A stretch of 51,193 nt of DNA from Solirubrobacteraceae bacterium (GTDB taxonomy: Bacteria > Actinomycetota > Thermoleophilia > Solirubrobacterales > Solirubrobacteraceae), in assembly GCA_017744415.1 (NCBI GenBank), contig JAGIBJ010000058.1, positions 1 to 51,193 of the forward strand. Direction: 5' to 3'. Both the position numbers and the translations under genes were made by a program. Below are positions 1 to 7,073 of the stretch, piece by piece (positions within the stretch are counted from its first letter, which is position 1; each line of letters begins with the position of its first letter). The notes beneath the pieces were generated by a model. The model made no database searches. It was not told the origin of the DNA and was given only the letters and a program-made list of their open reading frames with translations.

Positions 1-233
1 CGTCGGCGCTGGATCCCGAGCTCGTCGGCGAGGTGCTCGACGTGATGCGCAGCCTCGCGCAGGAGGGCATGACGATGGTCGTCGTCACCCACGAGATGGG
101 CTTCGCGCGCGAGGTCGGCGACACGGTGGTGTTCATGGATGGCGGCGTGGTCGTCGAATCCGGTGATCCCAAAGCGGTGATCGCCAACCCCAAGCACGAG
201 CGCACGAAGGCCTTCCTCAGCAAGGTGCTCTGA
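1..233 (+). CDS. Polar amino-acid ABC transporter ATP-binding protein, C-terminal fragment
   Basis: The gene is cut by the left edge; reading frame starts at base 3. The visible protein opens with [15 protein letters not shown], the D-loop that follows Walker B, then the switch-histidine motif [15 protein letters not shown], then the typical tail ending KAFLSKVL. This is the 3' third of a GlnQ/HisP-type ATPase that energises import of polar amino acids at the inner face of the membrane. Walker A, the signature motif and the partner permease and binding protein lie outside the window. The exact substrate cannot be read from this fragment. Confidence 0.93.
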   Translation, partial: SALDPELVGEVLDVMRSLAQEGMTMVVVTHEMGFAREVGDTVVFMDGGVVVESGDPKAVIANPKHERTKAFLSKVL

Positions 234-278
234 GCGCGCCGCGCGGTGTCCGGTCGGGCGGTGCGCCCAGCTGAACGG

Positions 279-294
279 GTCACCCCAGAGTGAC
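279..294. terminator. Small hairpin after the ABC ATPase gene
   Basis: A 5-bp stem, GTCAC/GTGAC with a six-base loop, lies 45 nt past the ABC ATPase stop. There is no T-tract. It is only a weak candidate terminator. The rest of 234-449 shows nothing clear apart from an isolated TTGACG at 375-380 without a convincing -10 box. Confidence 0.25.
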
Positions 295-449
295 GTTCGC
301 GGCCGGTAGCGGGACGCGGGGCTCGGTTCTCACCAGCCGCCGCGGGGGCCGTACGGCTGCGGCTTGCGCCCGGGTTGACGAGCTGACACAACGTGCGGGT
401 CCCTGCGGTGCGCTCGATGCGCCCGTCGCCTGTCCGCGAAAGGCACCCC

Positions 450-1331
450 ATGTCCGCCCTGTCCTCCGCACTGCGCCGGGTCGCCCTCGTCGGCGCCGCC
501 ACCCTCGCCACCACGCTCGTTCCCGCCGGCGTGGCCGGTGCCGTCACGAAGGGGCCTGATCCGTCGGCCGCCGAGGTGGCCAAGGTCACCGGCAGCTACG
601 CGGTCACCGAGACGAAGGTCGACGACGCCGCCTCGACGAAGTTCGGTCCGGCGACGGTCTACGCACCCAAGGGCGCGCCCGGTGAGACGTTCGGCGCGAT
701 CGCCATCTCGCCCGGGTTCCTCGCCGAGCAGTGGACGCTCACGTGGCTCGCGCAGCGCCTCTCCAGCTTCGGGTTCGTGACGATCGTCTTCACGCCGAAC
801 AGCATCTTCGACCAGCCCGATGCCCGCAGCCGCGCGCTCCTCGACGCACTCGAGTACCTCAAGACGCAGAGCACGGCCAAGGCACTCATCGATCCGAGCC
901 GCCTCGGAGTGCTCGGCCACTCGATGGGCGGCGGCGGAGCCCTCGAGGCCGCGAGCCGCGATCTCACCCTGAAGGCGGCCGTCGCGCTGCTGCCCTGGGA
1001 CCTCACGAAGAACTTCAGCGGCGTCCGCACGCCCACGCTGGTCATCGGGGCCAAGCCCGACTTCATCGCGCCGGTGGCCTCGCACGCCAAGCCGTTCTAC
1101 GCCTCGCTCTCCACGTCGCTGCCCCGGGCCTACCTCGAGCTCAACATCGGGCATGCGCAGCCCGCGCTCGTGCCGACGACCGAGGTGTCCCGCGCGGCGG
1201 TGAACTGGTTCAAGCGCTTCCTCGACGACGACCCGCGCTACACGAAGACGCTCTGCCCGGCGGTCGCCGGCGTGAACGCGTCGACGGTCACCGCTTACCA
1301 GAGCTCCTGCGGCCAGGGTCCGCTGAGCTAG
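450..1331 (+). CDS. Secreted polyester hydrolase / cutinase of the PETase-like family
   Basis: This 293-aa protein is an alpha/beta-hydrolase of the actinobacterial cutinase/PET-hydrolase family, expected to cleave ester bonds of cutin-like or synthetic polyesters outside the cell. The ATG at 450 is chosen because GAAAGG (438-443) lies 6 nt upstream and a signal peptide of about 31 residues ending AGVAGA follows. The family pattern is clear: SPGFLAEQ near residue 88, FDQPDARS, the nucleophile elbow GHSMGGGG (Ser158), PWDL (Trp183), KPDFIAPV (Asp204), NIGHAQPA (His235) and a C-terminal cysteine pair (Cys269/Cys287). The residue after the catalytic His is Ala, where thermophilic cutinases usually have Phe. 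The oxyanion-loop Tyr is replaced by Phe90. The extra PETase disulfide is absent. It appears to be a single-gene unit. Confidence 0.9.
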   Translation: MSALSSALRRVALVGAATLATTLVPAGVAGAVTKGPDPSAAEVAKVTGSYAVTETKVDDAASTKFGPATVYAPKGAPGETFGAIAISPGFLAEQWTLTWLAQRLSSFGFVTIVFTPNSIFDQPDARSRALLDALEYLKTQSTAKALIDPSRLGVLGHSMGGGGALEAASRDLTLKAAVALLPWDLTKNFSGVRTPTLVIGAKPDFIAPVASHAKPFYASLSTSLPRAYLELNIGHAQPALVPTTEVSRAAVNWFKRFLDDDPRYTKTLCPAVAGVNASTVTAYQSSCGQGPLS

Positions 1332-1383
1332 CCCGGAGCAACGTGCGCCTTTCGCCGGCCGGCCGAGGTGGCCGCACCTGGGC

Positions 1384-1421
1384 GATCCGCGCGGCAGGGG
1401 AGTTGGGGGGCCGCGCGGATC
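1384..1421. terminator. Strong hairpin between convergent genes
   Basis: A perfect 12-bp inverted repeat (GATCCGCGCGGC / GCCGCGCGGATC, 14-nt G-rich loop) lies between the cutinase stop and the lipoprotein stop. It is nested inside outer arms ACCTGGG (1376-1382) and CCCAGGT (1430-1436). It could terminate transcription from either side, but no T-run follows. Confidence 0.5.
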
Positions 1422-1441
1422 GGGTGCTTCCCAGGTCCGGT

Positions 1442-1498
1442 GTCGAGGCTCCGTAGGTCCGCTGGTCCGGGGGAACGGACCGGCGGGCATGCCTCGAC
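1442..1498. other. Second nested hairpin in the same intergenic region
   Basis: Outer arms GTCGAGGC (1442-1449) and GCCTCGAC (1491-1498) enclose an inner stem GGTCCG (1464-1469) / CGGACC (1476-1481) with a GGGGAA loop. Together with the 1384-1421 hairpin, nearly all of 1376-1498 can fold. It may be part of a bidirectional terminator or a structured RNA. I do not recognise a known RNA family. Confidence 0.35.
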
Positions 1499-1606
1499 GG
1501 AAAGTCGCTTCGCAGCCGGCCGGGGGCGCCGGGAGCTGGCGCAGCCGAACCTAACGCCGACGCGCCTTCCGGGCAAGCGAAACGGTTCGTCGCGGGGCGG
1601 TCAACT

Positions 1607-2413
1607 TCAGGCGCAGGGTGCGGCGTCGCCCAACTCCGACGTCTGCCCGTAGCCGAATGCGGCGCGCATCTCGTCGCCGGTCGCGAAGCTCCAGCCGGCC
1701 TGCTCGAGCTCGTACTGCTCGCGCTCGGTGAGGACGACGACGAATGCCTCCTGGCCGAGGTCGGCGTCCGGCCCCCACAGCGCGAAGTGCTTCCCGGATG
1801 CCTTGATCACCGGGTTGATGCCGCCCGTCAGCACGCAGAGGTCGTAGAAGTCGCCCTGCGGCTGCGCCTGCACGGTGTGACGCTGGCCGGCGAGGTCGAA
1901 GCTGATCTCGACCGGATCGTTCTCGCCGGACCATCGCTCGCGCACGTTGCTCGGCTTGAACGCGCCGCGCGAGATCCGAGCCCACTCCTGGAACACGAGC
2001 GCGTACGACTCGTTGCCCTCCAGCACGTCGGCCTCGATGTCTTGGAACCACACGCGGTCACGGTCGTTGCGGAGCAGCTCGAGCTCGTCGTACCGCGTGG
2101 CGATCTTCAACGGCTTGCCCCAGTCGCGGCGGTAGGTGCGCTCCGCGACCGCGGCCACGTCGGTCGGGTCCTGCCCGGCAAAGAACCCGAGCTGCTGGTC
2201 GTCGCGCACCGCTTCGAGCACCGACCGCGGCTTCACCTTCTCGGCGCTCGGCGCCTCGTCGGGCAGCCCCTCGCGGTTCTCGGCGAGCTGCGCCTCGAGG
2301 GCCGAGAGATCGTCCTGCCCGTCGCTGGCGGCGCGGCCGCTCTCTCCTGATCCGCAGGCGGCCAGGCCGATCGCTGCCATCAACGGGATCAACAACCTCA
2401 GCGCACGCGACAC
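1607..2413 (-). CDS. Putative lipoprotein of unknown function
   Basis: This 268-aa protein starts with GTG at 2413. It has a lipoprotein signal sequence with the lipobox LAAC at about residue 20, so it should be lipidated and anchored outside the membrane. A charged linker follows (about residues 22-60), then a domain rich in Asp, Glu and aromatic residues with segments such as TRYDELELLRNDRD and LVFQEWARISRG. I do not recognise the family. Only a weak AAGG precedes the start. It begins 31 nt downstream of the tRNA-Ser gene on the same strand and could be read through from it. Confidence 0.8.
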   Translation of the reverse strand: MSRALRLLIPLMAAIGLAACGSGESGRAASDGQDDLSALEAQLAENREGLPDEAPSAEKVKPRSVLEAVRDDQQLGFFAGQDPTDVAAVAERTYRRDWGKPLKIATRYDELELLRNDRDRVWFQDIEADVLEGNESYALVFQEWARISRGAFKPSNVRERWSGENDPVEISFDLAGQRHTVQAQPQGDFYDLCVLTGGINPVIKASGKHFALWGPDADLGQEAFVVVLTEREQYELEQAGWSFATGDEMRAAFGYGQTSELGDAAPCA

Positions 2414-2444
2414 GCGCCGAGCCTTGCAGATCCGGGGCGTGAGG

Positions 2445-2534
2445 CGGAGGGACCGGGATTCGAACCCGGGGTGACGGGGTTACCGCCACGCTGGTTTTCA
2501 AGACCAGTGCAATCAACCACTCTGCCATCCCTCC
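2445..2534 (-). tRNA. tRNA-Ser (anticodon TGA)
   Basis: This is a 90-nt class II tRNA. The acceptor stem is GGAGGGA/TCCCTCC with discriminator G. The anticodon loop CTTGAAA gives anticodon TGA, and a long variable arm precedes a standard GGTTCGAATCC T-arm. CCA is not encoded. It reads UCA codons and wobbles to other UCN. Confidence 0.96.
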
Positions 2535-2668
2535 GGGGTCGCGGCGGTCGCGCGGCCACCATGCAACCACAGCGAGCCGCACGGCGCTGCCAAGCGGTTC
2601 GCGTCGGGGGTCGAGGGGCGCGGTGATGGGCGTCCGGCTGCGGCGCTGCGCGCCTCCGGCTCGCCGTT

Positions 2669-2674
2669 TAGACT
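2669..2674 (+). promoter_or_regulatory. -10 box of the tRNA-Ser(GCT) promoter
   Basis: TAGACT lies 12 nt before the mature 5' end of the plus-strand tRNA-Ser. No good -35 hexamer is seen at 17 nt upstream. Confidence 0.5.
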
Positions 2675-2686
2675 CACGAAGTCCTT

Positions 2687-2776
2687 GGAGAGGTGGCCGA
2701 GTGGCTGAAGGCGCCCGCCTGCTAAGTGGGTATTGGGTTCATAGCCCAATCGGGGGTTCGAATCCCCTCCTCTCCT
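2687..2776 (+). tRNA. tRNA-Ser (anticodon GCT)
   Basis: This is a 90-nt class II tRNA reading AGC/AGU. The acceptor stem GGAGAGG/CCTCTCC is perfect. The anticodon loop is CTGCTAA (anticodon GCT), and the variable arm is a six-bp stem ATTGGG/CCCAAT. The T-arm contains GGTTCGAATCCCC. The base at discriminator position 73 reads T (2776), where serine tRNAs normally carry G. The gene is divergent from the other tRNA-Ser and is followed at once by a terminator hairpin. Confidence 0.95.
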
Positions 2777-2784
2777 CTGGCTCC

Positions 2785-2810
2785 GACGGCGACGCTCACG
2801 CGTCGCCGTC
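2785..2810 (+). terminator. Terminator of tRNA-Ser(GCT)
   Basis: A perfect 10-bp stem GACGGCGACG/CGTCGCCGTC with a 6-nt loop starts 9 nt past the tRNA end. It is followed by a weakly T-containing stretch (GCTCGTTCTGG). Confidence 0.7.
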
Positions 2811-2870
2811 GCTCGTTCTGGAGCCGTCGCCCACCCCGTCGCGTCGGCGATTTCCGTGATGCGGATGCCC

Positions 2871-4181
2871 TCAAGCCTGTCGTTGTGACGGGTTCCGTGG
2901 CGCTAGGGGCGGTGCGGTCTCATCGCGCCCTGGCGCTACGTGCAGCGCGTCCACGCCCGGCAGCTCGGTCTGCCGGGCGGCCGGCGCACCGCCGCGCCAG
3001 CGCGCCTTCGCGTACATCGTCTGGCCCACCTGGATGCGCCGCTCGGCGAAACCGGCCTCGCAGTAGGCGAGGTAGAGCTGCCACATGCGGCGGAACTCCT
3101 CGTCGTAGCCGAGCTCCTCGAGACGCTGCGCGCGGTCGAGGAGATTCGACCGCCACGCCGCAAGCGTGCGCGCGTAGTGCCAGGTGAGGTCTTGGTGGTC
3201 GACGATCTGGAGCTCGTTGCGGCCGGCGTGGCGCGCGAGCACGGCGGGTGATGGCAGGCAGCCGTTCGGGAAGATCCGCGTGCGAATGAAGCTTCGCGAC
3301 GCCTTCTCCACGGGAAACGCGCGGTCGGTCATCGTGATCGCCTGCAGCAGCATGCGGCCGTCGTCGGTGAGGCGCTCGGCGCACGTGCGCATGAAGAGGT
3401 TGAAGTCGCGCCAGCCGACGGCCTCGATCATCTCGAGCGACACGAGCGCCGTGTACTTGCCGTCGAGGAGCCGGTAGTCGCGGTTCAGCACGGTGACGCG
3501 ATCGTCGAGGTCCGCCGCGCGCACCCGCTCGGTGGCGTAGGCGTGTTGCTCGTCGGAGATCGTCGTGGTCGTCACCCGGCAGCCGGTCGTCGCAGCGGCG
3601 TGCACGGCGAAGCCGCCCCAGCCGGTGCCGATCTCGAGCACGTGGTCGTCGGGACCGAGGCCGAGCTTCGCGCAGACGAGCTCGAGCTTCGCGAGCGACG
3701 CCTCGTGCAGCGATGAGCGCTCGCCCTCGAAGTAGCCGGCGCTGTACATCATGGTCTCGTCGAGCATCTCGGCGAAGAAGTCGTTGCCGAGGTCGTAGTG
3801 CGCGTGGATGTCGTCGCGCGAGGCGGCGATCCCGGCCGACGTACCCGCCGCCCGCAGGCGCTGGAACGGCTCGCGGAGGGGCGTGGCCCAGCGGCGAGCG
3901 GTGTCGAGCGGGCGCATGTTGGCGGCGCCGATCCGGAACACGCCGACGAGATCGTCGGCATCCCACCAGCCGGCGGCATAGGCGTCGGCCAGCGGCAGGC
4001 TGCCGCCGAGGAGCGCGCGCCACGCTCGCGGATCACGGATGCGCACGGTCGCCTGCGGCCCATCTCCCCGCCCGAGATCCCGGCGGCGGTGGCCGGGTTC
4101 GAGCACGGTGATCCGCCCGTGACGGATCCGTGAGAGAACCGAGAGCGCGAGCGTACGCGCCGCGAGGTCGGGGGCCGTCAT
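2871..4181 (-). CDS. Cyclopropane-fatty-acyl-phospholipid synthase family SAM methyltransferase
   Basis: This 436-aa protein belongs to the CFA/mycolate-cyclopropane synthase family, which transfers a methylene or methyl group from SAM to the double bond of membrane acyl chains. An N-terminal lipid-binding region (about 1-130) precedes the Rossmann methyltransferase domain. That domain has the SAM-binding motif VLEIGTGWGGF (about 180-190), the preceding YDLGNDFFAEMLDETMMYS block, and RTCAERLTDDGRMLLQ. A proline-rich tail of about 45 residues is extra. The ATG overlaps the stop of the DUF1365 gene (ATGA), so the two are translationally coupled. The product could be cyclopropane, 10-methyl or another modified fatty acid; sequence alone does not decide. 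Confidence 0.9.
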   Translation of the reverse strand: MTAPDLAARTLALSVLSRIRHGRITVLEPGHRRRDLGRGDGPQATVRIRDPRAWRALLGGSLPLADAYAAGWWDADDLVGVFRIGAANMRPLDTARRWATPLREPFQRLRAAGTSAGIAASRDDIHAHYDLGNDFFAEMLDETMMYSAGYFEGERSSLHEASLAKLELVCAKLGLGPDDHVLEIGTGWGGFAVHAAATTGCRVTTTTISDEQHAYATERVRAADLDDRVTVLNRDYRLLDGKYTALVSLEMIEAVGWRDFNLFMRTCAERLTDDGRMLLQAITMTDRAFPVEKASRSFIRTRIFPNGCLPSPAVLARHAGRNELQIVDHQDLTWHYARTLAAWRSNLLDRAQRLEELGYDEEFRRMWQLYLAYCEAGFAERRIQVGQTMYAKARWRGGAPAARQTELPGVDALHVAPGRDETAPPLAPRNPSQRQA

Positions 4182-5005
4182 GCGCCTCCTCCGGTGAGGG
4201 TGTGTCTGGGGTGGATCGCCGCGCCGCGCGTCTTGAGCGCGATGGCGTGGCCGTAGATCAGGGCAAGGATTCGCAGCGTGCCCGCCGGGTGACGGCGGAG
4301 CATGCCGCGTAGGCTGGCGGGGGTGAGCGGCTCGCGCTCGAGCCGGAGGGCGGCGGCCAGCTCGGTGTGGCCGTCGTCTGCAGCCTCGTTGACGATCGCG
4401 ACCGTGAGTCGCTCGCCGGGGGCGCTCACCGTCCAGCGGTAACGCTGCGCCATCGGCTGGAACGGGCTCACGCGCATCGTCTTCACGTGCTCACCGCTGA
4501 GGCCGCCCCCGGCGATGGGGCGCGCGCCCGGCGCGCGGAGCACGTAGGCGCGCCGCTCCCGCCACGGCGTGCTGGTCACCTCGGCGACGACGGCATCCAG
4601 CGCGCCGGCGTCGTCGCGGAGGTAATAGAAGGTGACCGGGTTGAAGCAGGCGCCCGCGATGCGCGGGTGCGTGAGGATGCCGATCGCACCCGTCGGCGCG
4701 GGGCGGCCAGACTGCTCGGTCACCGTGGCGCGCAGCGCCGCGCGCAGGCCGTCGAAGTCGGACGTGCGGCCGTGGAGATCCTGCGGGCGGATCCGCACGA
4801 GCCCAGGGCGCCGGCGCACGAGCCGGCCGCCGAGCACCCGCGGGAGCTCGTCGAGATCGACGTAGAGAAGCGAGAGCGGATGCGTGAAATCCGCGGGCGC
4901 GTCGGGACGCTTGCGCTGGTGTCGCACGGTGCCGCGGTAGACGGCCGCCGGGAGCACCGGCGGGGCGGTGGTGGCCGCGTCGGGGTCTGGCGCCGTGGCC
5001 GTCAT
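4178..5005 (-). CDS. DUF1365 family protein
   Basis: This 275-aa protein starts at the ATG that overlaps the stop of the upstream FAD gene (ATGA). A longer in-frame extension upstream is rejected for that reason. It shows the DUF1365 pattern: YRGTVRHQRKRP at the start, FTHPLSLLYVDLDELP, ILTHPRIAGACFNPVTFYY and MRVSPFQPMAQRYRW. The family is found mostly next to a flavin amine oxidase-like enzyme and a CFA-like methyltransferase, as here. Its biochemical role is unknown to me; a part in acyl-chain oxidation or substrate handling is inference. Confidence 0.88.
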   Translation of the reverse strand: MTATAPDPDAATTAPPVLPAAVYRGTVRHQRKRPDAPADFTHPLSLLYVDLDELPRVLGGRLVRRRPGLVRIRPQDLHGRTSDFDGLRAALRATVTEQSGRPAPTGAIGILTHPRIAGACFNPVTFYYLRDDAGALDAVVAEVTSTPWRERRAYVLRAPGARPIAGGGLSGEHVKTMRVSPFQPMAQRYRWTVSAPGERLTVAIVNEAADDGHTELAAALRLEREPLTPASLRGMLRRHPAGTLRILALIYGHAIALKTRGAAIHPRHTLTGGGA

Positions 5006-6318
5006 GACGCGCCGCCCGTCGGCACCGCGGCACCGAACGCGTCGGCCACGCGGTGCGCGCTCCACACGCCGTCCTCGTGGAAGCCCCAGCGCCAGTATGC
5101 GCCCGCGTAGTGGATCCGGTCGGCGCCGCTGATCTCAGCATGCCGCCGCTGCGCGGCGACGCCCGCCGTGCTGAACACCGGGTGCGAGAACGAGAAGCGT
5201 GCGTCGATCAGCGCCGCGTCGATGTCTTCCGTGCGGTTGAGCGTCACGAGGATCTCGCGCCTCGTCGGCAGGCCCTGCAGGCGCTTCAGGTCGTAGGTGA
5301 CCGTGGGCAGTGGCTTCGCCGGCTCCGTGAGGTGCGCGTTCCAGCTGGCGCGGGCGGCGGCGCGGCGCGGGAGGAGGGAGGCGTCGCCGTGGAGCACCAC
5401 CTCGGAGGGGAGGTAGGCGATCGCGCCGAGCACCTCGCGCTCGGCCGGCGTCGGCTCGGCGAGCATCGAGAGGGCCTGGTCGGAGTGGCACGCGAGCACG
5501 GCCTCGTCGAAGCGCTCCCCGCGGGCCGCGCCGGCGACGGTGATCTCCACCCCGCCGCCCTCGAGCCGTGCCACGCGGGCGACGGGCGAGCTCACGCGCA
5601 CGTCGAGCCCGCGGGTGATCGCGCGTACGTAGCGCGCCGAGCTCCCCGCGACCGTGTGCCAGGTGGGGCGGCCGACGAGCGAGAGCATCCCGTGGTTGGC
5701 GAAGAACTGCAGCAGGAAGCGTGCCGGGAAGTCCCACATCTGCGCCGGATCCGCCGACCACACCGCCGTGGCCTGGGGCACGATCAGCCGGTCGATGAAG
5801 TGCCGCGAGAAGCGCTGCGCCTCGAGCCACGCCGCGAGGGTCGGATCGTCATCAGAGGCGAGCAGACGCTTGCCCTCGCGCGAGAAGCGCACGTACTCGC
5901 CGACCATCTTCAGGAACTGCCGGTCGACGAGGTGGCGGCGGTTGGCGAACAGCGCGCCGAGCCCGTGGCCGGCGTATTCGAAGTCGGCGCCGTCGCTCAC
6001 CGAGAAGCTCATGTCGCTCACGCGCCCGCGCACGCCGAGGCGGTCGATCAGCGCCTCGAAATGCGGATAGTTGCGGTCGTTGAAGACCATGAAGCCCACG
6101 TCGGCCGGCACCGTGCCGCCCTCGGGGATCGCGACATCGACGCTGCATGCGTGGCCGCCGGGGCGATCCTCGGCCTCGAACACCACCACCTGGTGCCCGG
6201 CGAGCCGGAGCAGGTCGGCGCTGACGAGTCCGGCGACGCCGCCGCCGACCACGGCCACCCGTCGCGGCGCACCGTCACGGACCGCGGGCGGGGTGGACTG
6301 CGAGGTGCTGATCGTCAT
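5002..6318 (-). CDS. FAD-dependent amine oxidase-like oxidoreductase of the CFA/DUF1365 operon
   Basis: This 438-aa flavoprotein has an N-terminal dinucleotide-binding motif VAVVGGGVAGLVSA (about 21-34), EAEDRPGGHA, and the C-terminal FAD-contacting block IHYAGAYWRWGFHEDG. The start at 6318 (MTISTSQS) puts the Rossmann fold near the N-terminus; the longer in-frame reading is poor. It is the first gene of the three-gene operon with DUF1365 and the CFA-type methyltransferase. The trio resembles operons that make modified (cyclopropane, branched or furan-type) fatty acids, in which the flavoprotein performs an oxidation on the acyl chain. The exact reaction is not determined. Confidence 0.88.
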   Translation of the reverse strand: MTISTSQSTPPAVRDGAPRRVAVVGGGVAGLVSADLLRLAGHQVVVFEAEDRPGGHACSVDVAIPEGGTVPADVGFMVFNDRNYPHFEALIDRLGVRGRVSDMSFSVSDGADFEYAGHGLGALFANRRHLVDRQFLKMVGEYVRFSREGKRLLASDDDPTLAAWLEAQRFSRHFIDRLIVPQATAVWSADPAQMWDFPARFLLQFFANHGMLSLVGRPTWHTVAGSSARYVRAITRGLDVRVSSPVARVARLEGGGVEITVAGAARGERFDEAVLACHSDQALSMLAEPTPAEREVLGAIAYLPSEVVLHGDASLLPRRAAARASWNAHLTEPAKPLPTVTYDLKRLQGLPTRREILVTLNRTEDIDAALIDARFSFSHPVFSTAGVAAQRRHAEISGADRIHYAGAYWRWGFHEDGVWSAHRVADAFGAAVPTGGAS

Positions 6319-6422
6319 CGTCTTTGAGGCACTACGCGCGAAACGGCACGTGTGGACCATTCGACTTTCGCAACCTCCGCCACCGACGAGATGAACGTTG
6401 CTGAACATCGCCGGGCGCCGGG

Positions 6423-6428
6423 TACGAT
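6423..6428 (+). promoter_or_regulatory. -10 box of pdxH, leaderless architecture
   Basis: TACGAT ends 6 nt before the GTG start of pdxH, so transcription should begin at or next to the start codon. A weak TTGCTG (6398-6403) lies 19 nt upstream. Confidence 0.6.
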
Positions 6429-6434
6429 CGGCGC

Positions 6435-7073
6435 GTGTCGCTTCAGGACCAGCGCCGCGCCTACCGCAGGGGCGCACTCGACGATGCGATCGCCCAGGCC
6501 GATCCGCTGCGCACGCTCGCCGATTGGATCGACGAGGCGCGCGCCGCCGGCGACCCCGAGCCGACCGCGATGGCGCTCGCGACCGTCGACCCCGACGGCC
6601 AGCCGAGCGTGCGGTACGTGCTCTGCAAGGGCGTCACCGACGACGGCCTCGAGTTCTTCACCAATCTCGCCAGCCGCAAGGGGCTCGCGCTCGCCCACGA
6701 GCCCCGGGCAGCGGTCACGTTTTGGTTCGCCGGCCTCGAGCGCTCGGTGCGGATCACGGGGACGACCCGGCAGCTCGAGCGTGCGCGGGTCGACGACTAC
6801 TTCGCGAGCCGCCCGCGCGGGAGCCGCCTCGGGGCCTTCGCCTCCCGCCAGAGCCAGCCGATCGCGAGTCGCTCCGAGCTCGAGGCGCAGGGTGCCGCCG
6901 CCGAGGCCGCACACCCCGAGCCCGGCCCGGAGCGCGCACCCGCCGAGTGGGGTGGCTACGCGCTGATCGCCGGCGAAGTCGAGCTCTGGCAGGGGCGCGA
7001 CGACCGTCTCCACGACCGCTTCCGGTTCACTCGCAACGGCGCCGGCTGGACGGCGCAGCGCCTCCAGCCGTGA
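6435..7073 (+). CDS. pdxH: Pyridoxamine/pyridoxine 5'-phosphate oxidase
   Basis: This 212-aa FMN enzyme oxidises pyridoxine or pyridoxamine 5'-phosphate to pyridoxal 5'-phosphate in the cytosol. Family marks are the N-terminal QDQRRAYRRGAL, DPEPTAMALATVDPDGQPSVRYVLCKG, FFTNLASRKG, the FMN-binding core, and FASRQSQPIASR near residue 140, plus ELWQGRDDRLHDRFRF near the C-terminus. The GTG at 6435 fits the normal family N-terminus and lies directly after a -10 box. It is divergent from the fatty-acid operon. Its stop overlaps the next gene's GTG start, so it shares a transcript with a polysaccharide gene. Confidence 0.95.
   Translation: MSLQDQRRAYRRGALDDAIAQADPLRTLADWIDEARAAGDPEPTAMALATVDPDGQPSVRYVLCKGVTDDGLEFFTNLASRKGLALAHEPRAAVTFWFAGLERSVRITGTTRQLERARVDDYFASRPRGSRLGAFASRQSQPIASRSELEAQGAAAEAAHPEPGPERAPAEWGGYALIAGEVELWQGRDDRLHDRFRFTRNGAGWTAQRLQP

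Noticed and set aside
330..1490. Long minus-strand open frame opposite the cutinase gene
   Set aside because: It is a shadow frame of a very GC-rich gene: Arg/Gly/Ala/Glu-rich, no domain, and the plus-strand frame is a clear family member.
1332..1606. RNase P RNA, SRP RNA or tmRNA in the folded spacer
   Set aside because: The universal core sequences of these RNAs are not present on either strand.
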